From the NCBI RefSeq assembly GCF_000241305.1, contig NZ_BAEH01000060.1, positions 1 through 52,945 of the forward strand: 52,945 nucleotides of DNA, in the 5' to 3' direction. This document shows, piece after piece, positions 24,744 to 34,606 of this stretch. Within the stretch, counting starts at the first letter, position 1. Every line of letters starts with the position of its first letter. The notes beneath the pieces were generated by a model. It did not search any database, was not told where the DNA came from, and saw only the letters and a program-made list of their open reading frames with translations. This DNA comes from Gordonia effusa NBRC 100432 (GTDB taxonomy: Bacteria > Actinomycetota > Actinomycetes > Mycobacteriales > Mycobacteriaceae). The translations under genes were made by a program, and so were the position numbers.

Positions 24744-25919
24744 ATGACTGACGTGACATCGCGCAGCGGGCAGGAAGTTATCGATGCCTGGCTGGCCGCG
24801 CATACCGGCGACCTCCTCGGGTGGCGTCGTGACTTCCACGAGCACCCGGAACTGTCGCGTCAGGAAGTGGTTACTACCGACAAAGTGATGGCGGCGCTGA
24901 CCGCGATCGGATTGTCGCCGAAGCGGTTACCGCTGGGTACCGGGGTGGTGTGTGATTTGGGCCCCGACGCCCCCGGCCGCATCGCGCTACGCGCCGACAT
25001 GGACGCACTGCCGATCCCTGAGCACACCGGTCTGCGATTTCGTTCGCAGATCGACGGCGTCTCGCATGCGTGCGGACACGACGCCCATACGGCAATCTTG
25101 CTCGGCGTAGGACATCTCCTGGCTCAGGCGGGCCAATTGCCGGTCGGTGTGCGACTGGTCTTTCAGGCGGCCGAGGAAGTGATGCCCGGTGGTGCGCTCG
25201 ACGCCATCGAAGCCGGCGTGATGAATGGCGTACGCGAAATCTATGCGCTGCACTGCGATCCGCGGCTACCGGTCGGATCAGTTGGTTTGCGGACTGGCGC
25301 GTTGACGTCGGCCGCCGATCACGTTGACCTGACGCTACATTCGCCCGGTGGGCATACGTCTCGACCGCATCTGACCGGCGACTTGGTCTACGCGATGGGC
25401 ACTGTGATTACCGGTTTGCCGGGGATCTTGTCTCGTCGCGTCGACCCGAGGTCGGGGACAGTCATGGTGTGGGGTGCGGCCAACGCCGGCAACGCGCCCA
25501 ACGCGATTCCGCAGGAGGGGCGGCTCAAAGGTACCGTCCGGACCGGTACACACGAGGTGTGGATCGAACTGGAACCGTTGGTACGCAGTATCATTGGCGA
25601 ATTGCTTGGGCCGTTGAAGGTCAGTTATGACCTGTCGTACTTCCGTGGTGTGCCGCCGGTCGTCAACGACGCCGATGCTGTCGCGAAACTGGCGCGCAGC
25701 GTGAGTGCCTGCGGCCCAGCGGCGGTTGCGGACACTCCGCAATCGCCTGGCGGAGAAGACTTTTCGTGGTACCTGGAGCATGCTCCGGGTGCGATGGGGC
25801 GACTCGGAGTGTGGGACGGCTTCGGTCCGCAAGTTGATCTGCATTCGCCGAACTTCGACATCGACGAGCGCGCGCTCGCGGTCGGAGTGCGAACCCTCGC
25901 GGGTTTGATTCTGGGTTAG
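24744..25919 (+). CDS. M20 metallopeptidase-family amidohydrolase (AmiA/AmiB-like)
   Basis: 391 residues. Zn-dependent N-acyl-amino-acid or hippurate hydrolase type. Motifs: FHEHPELS, LRADMDALPI, HACGHDAHTA (metal Cys/His), FQAAEEVMPGGA (catalytic Glu and metal Glu), LHCDPRLPVG and the C-terminal SPGGEDFSWYLE. The dimerisation (lid) domain lies at about 185-295. Corresponds to AmiA1/AmiB1 (Rv3305c/Rv3306c), which sit near punA and lpdA in M. tuberculosis; only one copy is present here. Physiological substrate unknown. Confidence 0.9.
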   Translation: MTDVTSRSGQEVIDAWLAAHTGDLLGWRRDFHEHPELSRQEVVTTDKVMAALTAIGLSPKRLPLGTGVVCDLGPDAPGRIALRADMDALPIPEHTGLRFRSQIDGVSHACGHDAHTAILLGVGHLLAQAGQLPVGVRLVFQAAEEVMPGGALDAIEAGVMNGVREIYALHCDPRLPVGSVGLRTGALTSAADHVDLTLHSPGGHTSRPHLTGDLVYAMGTVITGLPGILSRRVDPRSGTVMVWGAANAGNAPNAIPQEGRLKGTVRTGTHEVWIELEPLVRSIIGELLGPLKVSYDLSYFRGVPPVVNDADAVAKLARSVSACGPAAVADTPQSPGGEDFSWYLEHAPGAMGRLGVWDGFGPQVDLHSPNFDIDERALAVGVRTLAGLILG

Positions 25920-25962
25920 GTTGTCGAGAGTTGCCGTGCGTGCGTTGGTATTTCGGCTCGCC

Positions 25963-26232
25963 GGGTCTCGATACACCTCGTCGCTAGCGCTCCTCGGCAC
26001 TCGGCCATCGCAGTGGTCAGCGTCGAGCGTTAAGTGTCGGTACCGGCAGTCGGGTGCCCAGTACGCGCGGTGAGTAGTGGTGTCCACACAGATGGTCGAG
26101 TGCCCGGCGTCCGTAGTGAGTCATGGTGCCCACACTGATGGTCGAGTGCCCGGCGTCCGTAGTGAGTCATGGTGCCCACACTGATGGTCGAGTGCCCGGC
26201 GAGGCGCTAGCCGAGTCGGGTGTATCGAGACC
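25963..26232. repeat. Intergenic REP-like element: inverted end copies around a 46-bp tandem array
   Basis: The 14-mer GGTCTCGATACACC occurs at 25964-25977 and, inverted, at 26219-26232. Inside each end follows a GGCACTCG(A/G)CCATC motif. In between, a 46-bp unit is repeated in tandem from 26078 (starts 26078, 26124, 26170; the third copy is partial, to about 26201). The second and third copies are identical over their shared length. The same 14-mer and motif recur at 46092-46229, so this is a dispersed genomic repeat. No reading frame in it looks coding. This fills most of the 442-bp gap 25920-26361; the rest is the hairpin at 26284-26340. Confidence 0.85.
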
Positions 26233-26283
26233 TCGCAAGCTGAAATGCAAACCCGCCCAGTTCAACTCGACTGCCGCCGAAGG

Positions 26284-26340
26284 CCGCACGACCATCGCCT
26301 ACCGGCGGCACAATGCCCTCGGTAGGCAACTGTCGTGCGG
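26284..26340. terminator. Two-tier stem-loop between the amidohydrolase gene and lpdA
   Basis: Outer arms CCGCACGAC (26284-26292) and GTCGTGCGG (26332-26340) and inner arms GCCTACCG (26297-26304) and CGGTAGGC (26320-26327) are both perfect, separated by 4-base internal loops. The stem lies between convergent genes, 21 bp from the lpdA stop, and is followed by TTT on the plus strand. A bidirectional terminator is the simplest reading. Confidence 0.7.
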
Positions 26341-26361
26341 TTTCGGGGGAGCGTCGCGCGC

Positions 26362-27765
26362 CTAGTCCAGGTCGTCGTGGCGCACGAGCTGGCGCGCGGC
26401 TTCGATTACCGACCCCGACAACGACGGATACACCGACAGCGTCTGTGCCAAGTCGCTCACCGTCAGCTTGTTCTGAACCGCCAGCGCGATCGGCAGGATT
26501 AGCTCCGACGCCGTCGGTGCGACGACCACCCCGCCGATCACCACACCGGTAGCTGGACGGCAGAAAATCTTGACGAAGCCGCGACGCAGACCGCTCATCT
26601 TCGCGCGTGGATTAGTCGACAGTGGCAACATCACCGTGCGCGCGGGGTACTCGCCCGAGTCGATCGCGTTCTGGGAAACGCCGACGGTCGCGATCTCTGG
26701 TCGCGTAAAGATCGCCGATGCAACAGTTTTCAGCTTGATCGGGGTGACACCTTCACCGAGCGCGTGGTACATCGCGATACGACCCTGCATCGCGGCAACC
26801 GACGCCAGCGGAAAGAGCCCGGTACAGTCACCGGCTGCGTAGATACCCGGCACCGACGTGCGCGACACCCGGTCGACCGTGATGTAGCCACCTTTGTCGA
26901 CGGCGACGCCGGCGTTCGCGAGACTCAACGAGCTGGTGTTGGGCACCGAACCCACTGTCATCAGTACATGCGATCCCTCCACAGTTCGGCCATCGGCCAA
27001 GTGAACCGTTGCACCGTTGGCAGTGCGATCGACTCGATCGGCACGGGCATGTTTGACCAATTCGACGCCGCGCTCAGCCAACGCGTCCTCGAGGACCAGT
27101 GCGGCATCCTCGTCTTCGCCGGGCAGCACCCGGTCGCGACTCGACACCATCGTGACCTTCACGCCCAGCTCGGTGTACGCGTGGACGAACTCCGCGCCGG
27201 TGACACCCGAGCCCACGACCACTAGGTGTTCGGGAAGTTCGGTGAGGTCGTAGAGCTGGCGCCATGTCAGGATGCGCTCGCCATCGGGTTCGGCATCGGG
27301 CAGGATCCGTGGACGAGCACCGGTTGAGATCAGCACGACGTCGGCGTCAAACCGTTCCTCGCCGCCATCGGCTGTTTTCGCGATAACGGCGTGAGTGGAA
27401 ACACCGACCTGAGTGTCGGCTAATTCGCCGACGCCGGACACCAATTTGATGCCCTCGCTGACCAGCCGCGATCGTATGTCGGCCGACTGCGCGAACGCTA
27501 GATCGCGCACGCGTTGATGGACCTGCGGCAGGCTGACCAGCGCATCGTCGGGATGAAGATTGATTCCGAGGTCGACGGCACGACGCACTTCGGTGCGAAT
27601 TCCAGTCGAGGCGATGAAGGTTTTCGATGGCACGCAGTCGTAGAGCACGCAGGCGCCACCGACGCCGTCGGCGTCGATCAACGTGATGTCGGCGCCGTAC
27701 GCGGCAGCGGCCAACGCAGCTTCGTAACCTGCGGGTCCGCCACCAATGATCACGATCTTGGTCAT
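26362..27765 (-). CDS. lpdA: LpdA-type flavoprotein disulfide reductase homologue (NAD(P)H:quinone reductase)
   Basis: 467 residues. FAD motif IVIIGGGPAGYEAALAAA, redox-type motif GGACVLYDCVPSK (two Cys, four residues apart), NAD(P) motif VVVGSGVTGAEF and FAD motif GIYAAGDCTG. At the C-terminus the His-x-x-x-x-Glu pair of true lipoamide dehydrogenases is absent (SVYPSLSGS instead of the HPT/E pattern), the hallmark of mycobacterial LpdA (Rv3303c), which is not a lipoamide dehydrogenase and reduces quinones. Divergent from the Rv3304-like gene, exactly the mycobacterial arrangement. Confidence 0.9.
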   Translation of the reverse strand: MTKIVIIGGGPAGYEAALAAAAYGADITLIDADGVGGACVLYDCVPSKTFIASTGIRTEVRRAVDLGINLHPDDALVSLPQVHQRVRDLAFAQSADIRSRLVSEGIKLVSGVGELADTQVGVSTHAVIAKTADGGEERFDADVVLISTGARPRILPDAEPDGERILTWRQLYDLTELPEHLVVVGSGVTGAEFVHAYTELGVKVTMVSSRDRVLPGEDEDAALVLEDALAERGVELVKHARADRVDRTANGATVHLADGRTVEGSHVLMTVGSVPNTSSLSLANAGVAVDKGGYITVDRVSRTSVPGIYAAGDCTGLFPLASVAAMQGRIAMYHALGEGVTPIKLKTVASAIFTRPEIATVGVSQNAIDSGEYPARTVMLPLSTNPRAKMSGLRRGFVKIFCRPATGVVIGGVVVAPTASELILPIALAVQNKLTVSDLAQTLSVYPSLSGSVIEAARQLVRHDDLD

Positions 27766-27904
27766 CGTTTTATCTTCTCCTGCCCAGATGTTGCCCAGTA
27801 CAAGTTGTCAACAGCGTGGATGTTCGCTGCCGGATATCAACCTAATCGGTTGGGAGCCACCCCACCACTTCCACAGGCGCCGGGCAGTGTTCTAGGCTTT
27901 CGCA

Positions 27905-28384
27905 GTGCCGATTTATGCCGCCTACGGGTCCAACATGCATCCCGAGCAGATGGCCGAGCGTGCCCCGCACTCGCCGATGGCGGGTACCGGCTGGCTGCAC
28001 GGTTGGCGTCTGACCTTCGCCGGCGGCGACATCGGATGGGAAGGGTCGCTCGCCACGGTCACCGAAGATCGGATCGACCCCAACGCGAAAGTCTTCGTCG
28101 TGCTCTACGACGTCACCACCGAAGACGAGGACAATCTTGACCGCTGGGAAGGGTCCGAACTCGGAATCCATCGCAAAGTCCGGGCACGGGTGCACACCGA
28201 GAACGGACCGGTCTTGGCGTGGCTGTACGTGATGGATGCGTTCGAGGGCGGCCTGCCTTCGGCCCGCTATCTCGGCGTGATGGCCGACGCCGCCGAAATC
28301 GCCGGTGCACCAGCGGAATACGTCCAAGATCTACGGCTGCGGGAAGCCCGGAATGTTGGGCCTGGGCCGGGGGCAGTCGAATAG
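27905..28384 (+). CDS. Gamma-glutamylcyclotransferase-fold protein (Rv3304-like)
   Basis: 159 residues from GTG 27905. Begins with PIYAAYGSNMHPEQM, the YGSN oxyanion loop of the GGCT/AIG2 fold, followed by LHGWRLTFAG and a conserved acidic stretch DRWEGSELGIH, where the catalytic Glu is expected. GGCT enzymes release 5-oxoproline from gamma-glutamyl compounds; the substrate in actinobacteria without glutathione is not obvious. Conserved divergent partner of lpdA. Confidence 0.8.
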   Translation: MPIYAAYGSNMHPEQMAERAPHSPMAGTGWLHGWRLTFAGGDIGWEGSLATVTEDRIDPNAKVFVVLYDVTTEDEDNLDRWEGSELGIHRKVRARVHTENGPVLAWLYVMDAFEGGLPSARYLGVMADAAEIAGAPAEYVQDLRLREARNVGPGPGAVE

Positions 28385-28456
28385 GAGCCGATATCTGGGG
28401 CTTCGAAAACTGCTGCGTAGCTTGAGGTCTGCGACGGCCCGAGGGTGAGTTTCTCG

Positions 28457-29026
28457 TTACGGTGGCATCTTGTCGATTGTCGCCTTCGTGAAAGCTATTG
28501 CGCGGTTGCAGATTTCGTCGATGGGTGGGGCTTGAGGAGAACCAAACTGGGCGATCGTGGAAACGGTCGACCGTTGCGATTGGACATGAGCCGAGCAGGT
28601 GGCTGCATTGACTTCGGAAATTGCGACAGTTCGCCCGTTTGCAATAATGTCAGTGCGCCATTTCAGGTCAGCTTGGCTAGCTTTGTAGTCGGACAGGCTC
28701 GTACTGTTGCCGACGATTTGACTGATAATCCAGCGTCGGTTGTCGGTAAGTTTCCATCTGCACCCTCTAGCCGTCTGGCCAGTTGCCGCTGCGGCGTCCT
28801 CCTGCGAACCGATGTTGACTTTCAATGAACTTGCTACCTCGCTTGACAACGCGTCGCACGGTTCGTAAGTGGTTCCATCATTGCCGGGATTAACTCGACT
28901 CATCAGGGATGCGCTTGCCTGTGAGTTCTCCGAAGAGGGCATCACATTCTCACTAGGGGAGCAGGAGGTAGTTGCCATCGATACCGCAGATGCGAGAGCA
29001 GTAATACCCAGAAATATTCGCTTCAC
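28457..29026 (-). CDS. DUF3558-type lipoprotein
   Basis: 189 residues from GTG 29026. Lipoprotein signal with lipobox ATTSC (Cys22), then YEPCDALSSEVASSL, a Cys in ARGCRWKL, a Cys in AATCSAHVQ and IDEICNRAIAFTKATIDKMP. This four-Cys pattern is that of DUF3558 lipoproteins, abundant in Mycobacteriales and of unknown function. Start overlaps the stop of the upstream gene by four bases (GTGA). Base composition is visibly more AT-rich than the neighbours, a possible sign of acquisition. Confidence 0.75.
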   Translation of the reverse strand: MKRIFLGITALASAVSMATTSCSPSENVMPSSENSQASASLMSRVNPGNDGTTYEPCDALSSEVASSLKVNIGSQEDAAAATGQTARGCRWKLTDNRRWIISQIVGNSTSLSDYKASQADLKWRTDIIANGRTVAISEVNAATCSAHVQSQRSTVSTIAQFGSPQAPPIDEICNRAIAFTKATIDKMPP

Positions 29027-29466
29027 GCCTGGACCTCGGATCCAATGTTCGTTCCATTCCTCTTGTCGCCAGCCTCGATCTGAGAGCGTGTTGTCTTACA
29101 AGCCTCCGTTAGATTCTCAAGAGTCTCAGCCGAGACAAATAGTGCGCTAGACCATGAATTCGATCCAGTGGAGAGGATGAGGCGGAGTGCAGAAAAGACG
29201 CGTTCCCCTTCAGTGCATCCACTGCCGAGGTAATTGTGGGCAAGAACTCCCGAGACAACAGCCGCGCTCACCCTTAACTCCTCCGCCCCCCAACTCGCCA
29301 CCTCGGCTCGCGCTCGCCATGCTTGCTCTTCCATCTGGACCACCGTGACGCGTTTGGGACTCACGCTGTTCTTGTCGCCGGCGCCGCTGTGGGGTGTCGT
29401 GACGTGCGGGGATGACCAGTTTCCGTCCGGTCGCACATAGTCGCCGGGTAGTGGTTTTGGTGTCAC
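29023..29466 (-). CDS. Hypothetical helical protein paired with the DUF3558 lipoprotein
   Basis: 147 residues from GTG 29466, supported by GGGAGG four bases upstream. The N-terminal 45 residues are polar and disordered-looking; from about 45 onward it appears helical (QAWRARAEVASWGAEELRVS, then ETLENLTEACKTTRSQIE). No signal peptide and no domain I can name; the helical arrangement resembles small type-VII-associated proteins. Translationally coupled to the lipoprotein gene and divergent from a Pro-rich protein gene, forming the left half of a four-gene accessory island. Confidence 0.6.
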   Translation of the reverse strand: MTPKPLPGDYVRPDGNWSSPHVTTPHSGAGDKNSVSPKRVTVVQMEEQAWRARAEVASWGAEELRVSAAVVSGVLAHNYLGSGCTEGERVFSALRLILSTGSNSWSSALFVSAETLENLTEACKTTRSQIEAGDKRNGTNIGSEVQA

Positions 29467-29590
29467 TGCGCCTCCCTTGCTCGTGACATCGCCTCTGGGG
29501 TGATCTTATGTTGGACGCACGCGGGAGGCGTTTGGTTCCATCTAATTTGAGTGCTGGTCATCTGCGAAATGGAGTCGTAGCATCACCCGC

Positions 29591-30742
29591 ATGGTGGCAG
29601 GGGGAGCTCGGACGGATTGGGATGCCCATTCCGTCGCCGATATCATCGCGAAACTGCAGACGATGGACTCGGCGCAGGCCCGGGCGGATGCGGCGGCGCT
29701 CGCGACAGCTGTGTCGTCGGCTCAGGCGGTCGCGCAACGGATCGCATCGGTTTTTGAGAACACCGAATGGATCCTGAAAGGCAAAGCCGCCAATGGCGGA
29801 TACAACGCGGCGCAGCGTATTGCCGTCGATATCGCCAAGGACGCGAGTGTGGCGTCGAGGGCGATCTCCGCGTTGTCGGAGGCCGGCGAGACGTTGCGGG
29901 CGGCAGCGCATACCCAATTCACGCTCGTGGCGCTACAAGCGCAGATGGCTGCCGAGCCGGAGAATGCGGCCGTCATCAAGGCTGCGGTCACCGAAACAAT
30001 GAACGTGAATTACAGCGATCCGATGAGTGGGACGCCGGTTCCCGGAGCCTTGGCAGGCAATACCGTCAAGCCAACCGCGCGGTCCGGGCCGAACGGCGAG
30101 GACACCGCGGCGCCGAGCGCACGACAATCCCCGGACGACAAAACTCCAGCCACTATCTCCCCAACTAATGCCCCCTCGAACACCAAGTCCCCGGGATCCC
30201 AGACGCCTGCCAGCACGAAGAATGCCAAGACACCTACGACAACCATTGGTACGCAACAGAACTCGGCGCCAAAGTCGACCGATGCGCCGACCGCGAATGA
30301 CAAAGGTCAGCGCGACAAACAGACGCCGACACCTATTCGCACCGATCCTAACTGGTCTAAGAAAGACAAGCCGCTCAATCTGAATCGCGGTGCCGCACCG
30401 CTATCGATCCGATCGCCAGGTACTCGCGGCGCCGTTCCCGCACCGGCCATTCCGCTACGGCGCGTGGGCATTTCGCCGATCGCGCCGGCTTCTACGATGA
30501 CCCCGGGAACGCCTTCACCGGCGAACCGCGGCTCGATGCAGCAACCGTATGCGCCACATGCCGGACGCAGCCGAGGTGGCGAAGATGGCAAACACAAGGC
30601 CGCATCGTTTCTGAACACCGCGCGCAACGGTGAGGAGGTAGTCGGGTCGCTGCCCCTGGTTGGCCCGCCTGTGATCGGCGACTGGGCGGGGTCGCCCGAC
30701 CAGGCGCGGCCGGTAGAAGCCGATCGGAAAGCGGAAAAATGA
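29591..30742 (+). CDS. Large helical-plus-disordered protein, possible type VII secretion substrate
   Basis: 383 residues from ATG 29591. About 130 N-terminal residues form a helical bundle rich in Ala (ADIIAKLQTMDSAQARADAA) with a tryptophan-glycine turn (NTEWILKGKAANGGYNAAQ) recalling WXG/PPE-like substrates. Residues about 150-345 are a Thr/Pro/Ser/Lys-rich disordered region. The protein ends with an ordered-looking motif LPLVGPPVIGDWAG. No signal peptide. Overall build (helical head, disordered tail) recalls EspB-like secreted proteins, but I do not recognise the family. Overlaps the next gene by four bases. Confidence 0.6.
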   Translation: MVAGGARTDWDAHSVADIIAKLQTMDSAQARADAAALATAVSSAQAVAQRIASVFENTEWILKGKAANGGYNAAQRIAVDIAKDASVASRAISALSEAGETLRAAAHTQFTLVALQAQMAAEPENAAVIKAAVTETMNVNYSDPMSGTPVPGALAGNTVKPTARSGPNGEDTAAPSARQSPDDKTPATISPTNAPSNTKSPGSQTPASTKNAKTPTTTIGTQQNSAPKSTDAPTANDKGQRDKQTPTPIRTDPNWSKKDKPLNLNRGAAPLSIRSPGTRGAVPAPAIPLRRVGISPIAPASTMTPGTPSPANRGSMQQPYAPHAGRSRGGEDGKHKAASFLNTARNGEEVVGSLPLVGPPVIGDWAGSPDQARPVEADRKAEK

Positions 30743-31221
30743 TCGCTCCCAACACCTCTCGCGAGGCAGCGATGCGGCACCGGATCGATACCATGCCGGG
30801 GCTATCGCTGGTCGTCGACGCTCTCGACGTTTCTGACATCCCACGCTGTCTGGTCCTGATAGCGATTGCGTGTGCCGACGTCAGCGGGATCGGAGCCGAA
30901 CCCGATGTCGCGGACGCTTTCGATCAGTGGCGGACCGGCGGGCGAATATCGGAGTCGACGATGACAGCTCTGGAACGCAGGGGCTCCCGGGCCGAACTTG
31001 AGGCCGGCGACCCACGCCTCGACCGCGCGACCCGCGACATCGCCTTTCGACGTGCGCGCGCCCTCGCCTGCCTGCGTTTCGCCTGTGTGACGGGTGCGGA
31101 CGAGTCTCAATTGATGCTACGAGAGGTGTTGCGGGAGAGCGCATATGAGGCGGCACATGCGATAACAACAGCCGGCGTCGTCGGCGTCGTTCGGTCATTC
31201 GCGGTTAGCGACCCTGGCTGA
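30739..31221 (+). CDS. Hypothetical protein coupled to the preceding gene
   Basis: 160 residues, starting at ATG 30739 inside the stop of the preceding gene (ATGA overlap). Predicted mostly helical, no membrane segment, no signal peptide; GLSLVVDALDVSDIPRCLVL followed by Ala/Arg-rich helices. No family recognised. Strict coupling to a possible secreted protein suggests a chaperone or immunity-type partner, which is inference. It ends five bases from the convergent glpK stop. Confidence 0.55.
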   Translation: MIAPNTSREAAMRHRIDTMPGLSLVVDALDVSDIPRCLVLIAIACADVSGIGAEPDVADAFDQWRTGGRISESTMTALERRGSRAELEAGDPRLDRATRDIAFRRARALACLRFACVTGADESQLMLREVLRESAYEAAHAITTAGVVGVVRSFAVSDPG

Positions 31222-31226
31222 CGTCG

Positions 31227-32744
31227 TCAGTTCAGGTCAAAGCTGTGCTCGACCGCGCGGTTCCATTGCGCGTATAGGTCATCACGTTTGTCCGCGGCCA
31301 TTTTGGGCAGCCAGGTCTTGTCCTGCGCCCAATTGTTGCGGATATCCGCTTCGCCATCCCAGTACCCGACGGCGAGCCCGGCGGCATAGGCCGCGCCAAG
31401 TGCGGTGGTCTCGTTGACGACCGGTCGCACCACGGGCACCCCGAGAACATCGGCTTGGAATTGCATGAGCAACTCGTTGACCACCATGCCACCGTCGACT
31501 TTGAGTGTCGAGAGCGTCACACCGGAGTCGGCTTGCATCGCCTCGATAACTTCCCGTGTCTGAAAAGCGCTGGCTTCCAAGGCCGCTCGGGCCAGGTGGC
31601 CCTTGTTCACATAGCGGGTCAGACCTACGATGACACCGCGCGCATCGGGCCGCCAGCGCGGCGCGAACAGGCCGGAGAACGCGGGGACGAAATACGCGCC
31701 GCCGTTGTCGTCGACGCTGGCGGCCAGAGGTTCGATTTCGCTCGCGGCAGATATCAACCCGAGATTGTCGCGCAGCCATTGGATGAGTGATCCGGTCACC
31801 GCGATCGATCCCTCGAGCGCATAGTGGGCAGCGGATTCCCCGATTTTGTAACAAACGGTGGTAAGCAACCCATGATCGCTGAAGACCGGCGTGGTTCCGG
31901 TGTTGAGTAGCAGGAAATTGCCGGTGCCATAGGTGTTCTTGGCTTCACCGGGGGAGAGGCACGCCTGACCGAAAGTAGCCGCTTGTTGATCGCCCAGGAT
32001 GCCGGCCAACGGAACACCCGCCGCCGGTCCGCTCTGCCGCAGAGGGCCGTAAACCTCTGAGCTGCTCCGGATTTCGGGCAGCAAAGACATTGGGATGCCC
32101 ATGTCCGCGCAGATCTGCTGATCCCAGTCGAGAGTGGTCAAGTCCATCAACATGGTGCGCGACGCATTGGTGACGTCAGTGATGTGCAACCCGCCGTCGA
32201 CGCCGCCCGTCATATTCCAAGCACACCAGGAATCCATTGTGCCGAAACATAATTCACCCGCATCGGCGCGTGCCCGCAGCCCCTCCACATTCTCCAGCAG
32301 CCAGGCGATCTTGGGGCCGGCGAAGTACGTCGACAACGGCAGGCCGGTGCGTTCTCGATAGCGGTCGACATCGCCGTCGGCCAATCGGTTGCAGAGTTCG
32401 GCGGTGCGGGTGTCCTGCCATACGATGGCGTTGTGCACGGGTTTGCCGGTGCCGCGATCCCAAATGACAGTCGTCTCGCGTTGATTGGTGATACCGCATG
32501 CGGCCAAGTCGGCACCCTTGAGGTCCGCCGAGGCCAGGGCCGATGCCGCGACCCGCCTGGTGTTGACCCAGATTTCCGCGGCGTCGTGTTCGACCCAGCC
32601 GGGTTGCGGGAAGATTTGTCGATGTTCGATCTGTTCGGAACCAACTACGCGACCGTCGTGATCGAAGATCATCGCCCGCGTCGACGTGGTGCCTTGATCG
32701 ATCGCCGCTACATACTTGCCGCCAGATTTCGCCACGGAGCCCAT
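31227..32744 (-). CDS. glpK: Glycerol kinase
   Basis: 505 residues from ATG 32744; a GTG three codons later is an alternative since no well-spaced ribosome binding site precedes either. FGGY kinase forming glycerol 3-phosphate. Phosphate-binding loop [15 protein letters not shown] at the N-terminus, [45 protein letters not shown] and the signature [22 protein letters not shown] are intact. Divergent from glpD with a 119-bp shared promoter region, so uptake product and oxidation are co-controlled. Confidence 0.95.
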   Translation of the reverse strand: MGSVAKSGGKYVAAIDQGTTSTRAMIFDHDGRVVGSEQIEHRQIFPQPGWVEHDAAEIWVNTRRVAASALASADLKGADLAACGITNQRETTVIWDRGTGKPVHNAIVWQDTRTAELCNRLADGDVDRYRERTGLPLSTYFAGPKIAWLLENVEGLRARADAGELCFGTMDSWCAWNMTGGVDGGLHITDVTNASRTMLMDLTTLDWDQQICADMGIPMSLLPEIRSSSEVYGPLRQSGPAAGVPLAGILGDQQAATFGQACLSPGEAKNTYGTGNFLLLNTGTTPVFSDHGLLTTVCYKIGESAAHYALEGSIAVTGSLIQWLRDNLGLISAASEIEPLAASVDDNGGAYFVPAFSGLFAPRWRPDARGVIVGLTRYVNKGHLARAALEASAFQTREVIEAMQADSGVTLSTLKVDGGMVVNELLMQFQADVLGVPVVRPVVNETTALGAAYAAGLAVGYWDGEADIRNNWAQDKTWLPKMAADKRDDLYAQWNRAVEHSFDLN

Positions 32745-32863
32745 CCTCGCATGTGGGGGTGGTTGCGCACTACGACTCGCACGCACGAGCCGTGACTTGG
32801 TGATCGGCCGACATCGGCGCGTGAACGGTAGCGGGGACGGGAAAACCCGGTAGGGTCGGGCCA

Positions 32864-34606
32864 ATGGAGACCGACTTCAATCCGGACCGACCTGCGGATT
32901 TGGGCCCAGCGCAACGAGTCGAAGCGTGGCGCAGGCTCTCTGAAGAACAATTCGACATTCTCGTCGTCGGCGGAGGAATAGTCGGTGTAGGAGCGGCGCT
33001 CGACGCCGCGACCCGAGGTCTTCGGGTCGCTCTGGTGGAAGCTCGCGATATCGCTTCGGGAACGTCGAGCCGATCGTCGAAGATGTTTCACGGTGGACTG
33101 CGGTACTTGGAGCAGTTGGAGTTCGGGCTGGTGCGTGAGGCACTGCATGAGCGCGAGTTGTCGCTGACCCTGCTGGCGCCACATCTGGTCAAGCCGTTGC
33201 CGTTTCTGTATCCACTGACGCAACGATTCTGGGAACGGCCATATGTTTCGGCGGGACTATTTCTGTACGACCGGATGGGCGGCGCGAAATCCGTTCCCGG
33301 ACAACGGCATGTCAGCCGATTGGGTGCCCTGCGGGTAGCGCCGGCACTCAAACGTAACTCGCTGGTGGGCGGAATCCGCTATTACGACACGGTCGTCGAT
33401 GATGCTCGGCACAGTCTCACCGTCGCGCGGACGGCCGCCCAATACGGAGCGGTAGTGCGCACCTCGACGCAGGTCGTCGGCTTCTTGAAGGAAGCCGACC
33501 GTGTCCTGGGCGCGAAGGTCCGCGACACCGAGACAGGCGAGACCACTGAAATCCGCGCGCACTGCGTGATAAACGCAGCTGGCGTATGGACTGACGAAGT
33601 GCAGGCTTTATCCAAGCAGCGCGGGCACTTTCGCGTCCGCGCATCCAAAGGTGTGCATATCGTGGTCCCGCGCGATCGCATCGTCAGCGAGACCGCGATT
33701 ATTCTGCGGACGACCAAGTCGGTACTTTTCGTGATCCCGTGGGAGACGCACTGGATTATCGGCACCACCGACACTGACTGGAATCTCGATCTCGCACACC
33801 CGGCCGCGACGCGTGCCGACATCGACTACATCCTCGATCGCGTCAACGAAGTGCTCGTTTCGCCGTTGACGCACAACGACATTGAAGGTGTCTACGCCGG
33901 GCTACGACCACTGCTTGCCGGCGAGGATGACGATACATCGAGCCTGTCGCGCGAGCATGCGGTGGCAGCGGTGGCACCCGGACTGATTTCGATCGCGGGC
34001 GGCAAGTACACCACGTATCGCGTGATGGCAGCTGACGCCGTCGACGCATGCAACGACTACATACCCACCCGGGTCGCGCCGTCCATCACGCAGCGAGTAC
34101 CGCTGCTGGGCGCCGACGGCTATTTCGCCCTGATCAATCAGTGCGAGCACCTCGGTCATCGATTTGGGTTGCACCCGTACCGAATTCGGCGACTGCTCAA
34201 CCGGTACGGATCACTCGTCGACGATGTGCTCTATTACGCCGACGACGATCCGTCGTTGCTCAAACCCCTTGCCGCGGCGCCCCAGTATCTCCGCGCGGAA
34301 TTCGTCTACGCCGCTCGGAACGAGGGTGCCCTGCATCTGGAAGATCTCCTCGCGCGACGAACGCGAATCGCAATCGAATACAACCATCGCGGCGTCGACT
34401 GTGCGGCCGAAGTCGCGGAGCTGGTGGCACCGATTCTCGGCTGGGACACTCAGCGGACCGCGTTCGAGGTGGCCAATTACGTTGCCCGCGTTGAGGCGGA
34501 GATCGCCTCCCAACGCCAACCCGACGATTTGTCGGCCGATGCGTTGCGCGCAGCCGCTCCCGAGTCGCGCCGCGAAATCTTGGAGCCGGTGCCGGTACCC
34601 GAGTGA
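32864..34606 (+). CDS. glpD: Aerobic glycerol-3-phosphate dehydrogenase
   Basis: 580 residues. FAD enzyme oxidising glycerol 3-phosphate to DHAP with electrons to the quinone pool. Dinucleotide motif [20 protein letters not shown], substrate motif [41 protein letters not shown] and [14 protein letters not shown] are all present, followed by the helical C-terminal domain. Its stop overlaps the start of the TSUP permease gene (GTGA). Orthologous to GlpD2 (Rv3302c), the neighbour of lpdA in mycobacteria. Confidence 0.96.
   Translation: METDFNPDRPADLGPAQRVEAWRRLSEEQFDILVVGGGIVGVGAALDAATRGLRVALVEARDIASGTSSRSSKMFHGGLRYLEQLEFGLVREALHERELSLTLLAPHLVKPLPFLYPLTQRFWERPYVSAGLFLYDRMGGAKSVPGQRHVSRLGALRVAPALKRNSLVGGIRYYDTVVDDARHSLTVARTAAQYGAVVRTSTQVVGFLKEADRVLGAKVRDTETGETTEIRAHCVINAAGVWTDEVQALSKQRGHFRVRASKGVHIVVPRDRIVSETAIILRTTKSVLFVIPWETHWIIGTTDTDWNLDLAHPAATRADIDYILDRVNEVLVSPLTHNDIEGVYAGLRPLLAGEDDDTSSLSREHAVAAVAPGLISIAGGKYTTYRVMAADAVDACNDYIPTRVAPSITQRVPLLGADGYFALINQCEHLGHRFGLHPYRIRRLLNRYGSLVDDVLYYADDDPSLLKPLAAAPQYLRAEFVYAARNEGALHLEDLLARRTRIAIEYNHRGVDCAAEVAELVAPILGWDTQRTAFEVANYVARVEAEIASQRQPDDLSADALRAAAPESRREILEPVPVPE

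Noticed and set aside
26078..26201. CRISPR array
   Set aside because: Units are contiguous tandem copies with no unique spacers and no cas genes nearby.
26123..26365. Short frame across the 46-bp tandem repeat
   Set aside because: Its sequence is only the translated repeat; no ribosome binding site and no resemblance to a protein.
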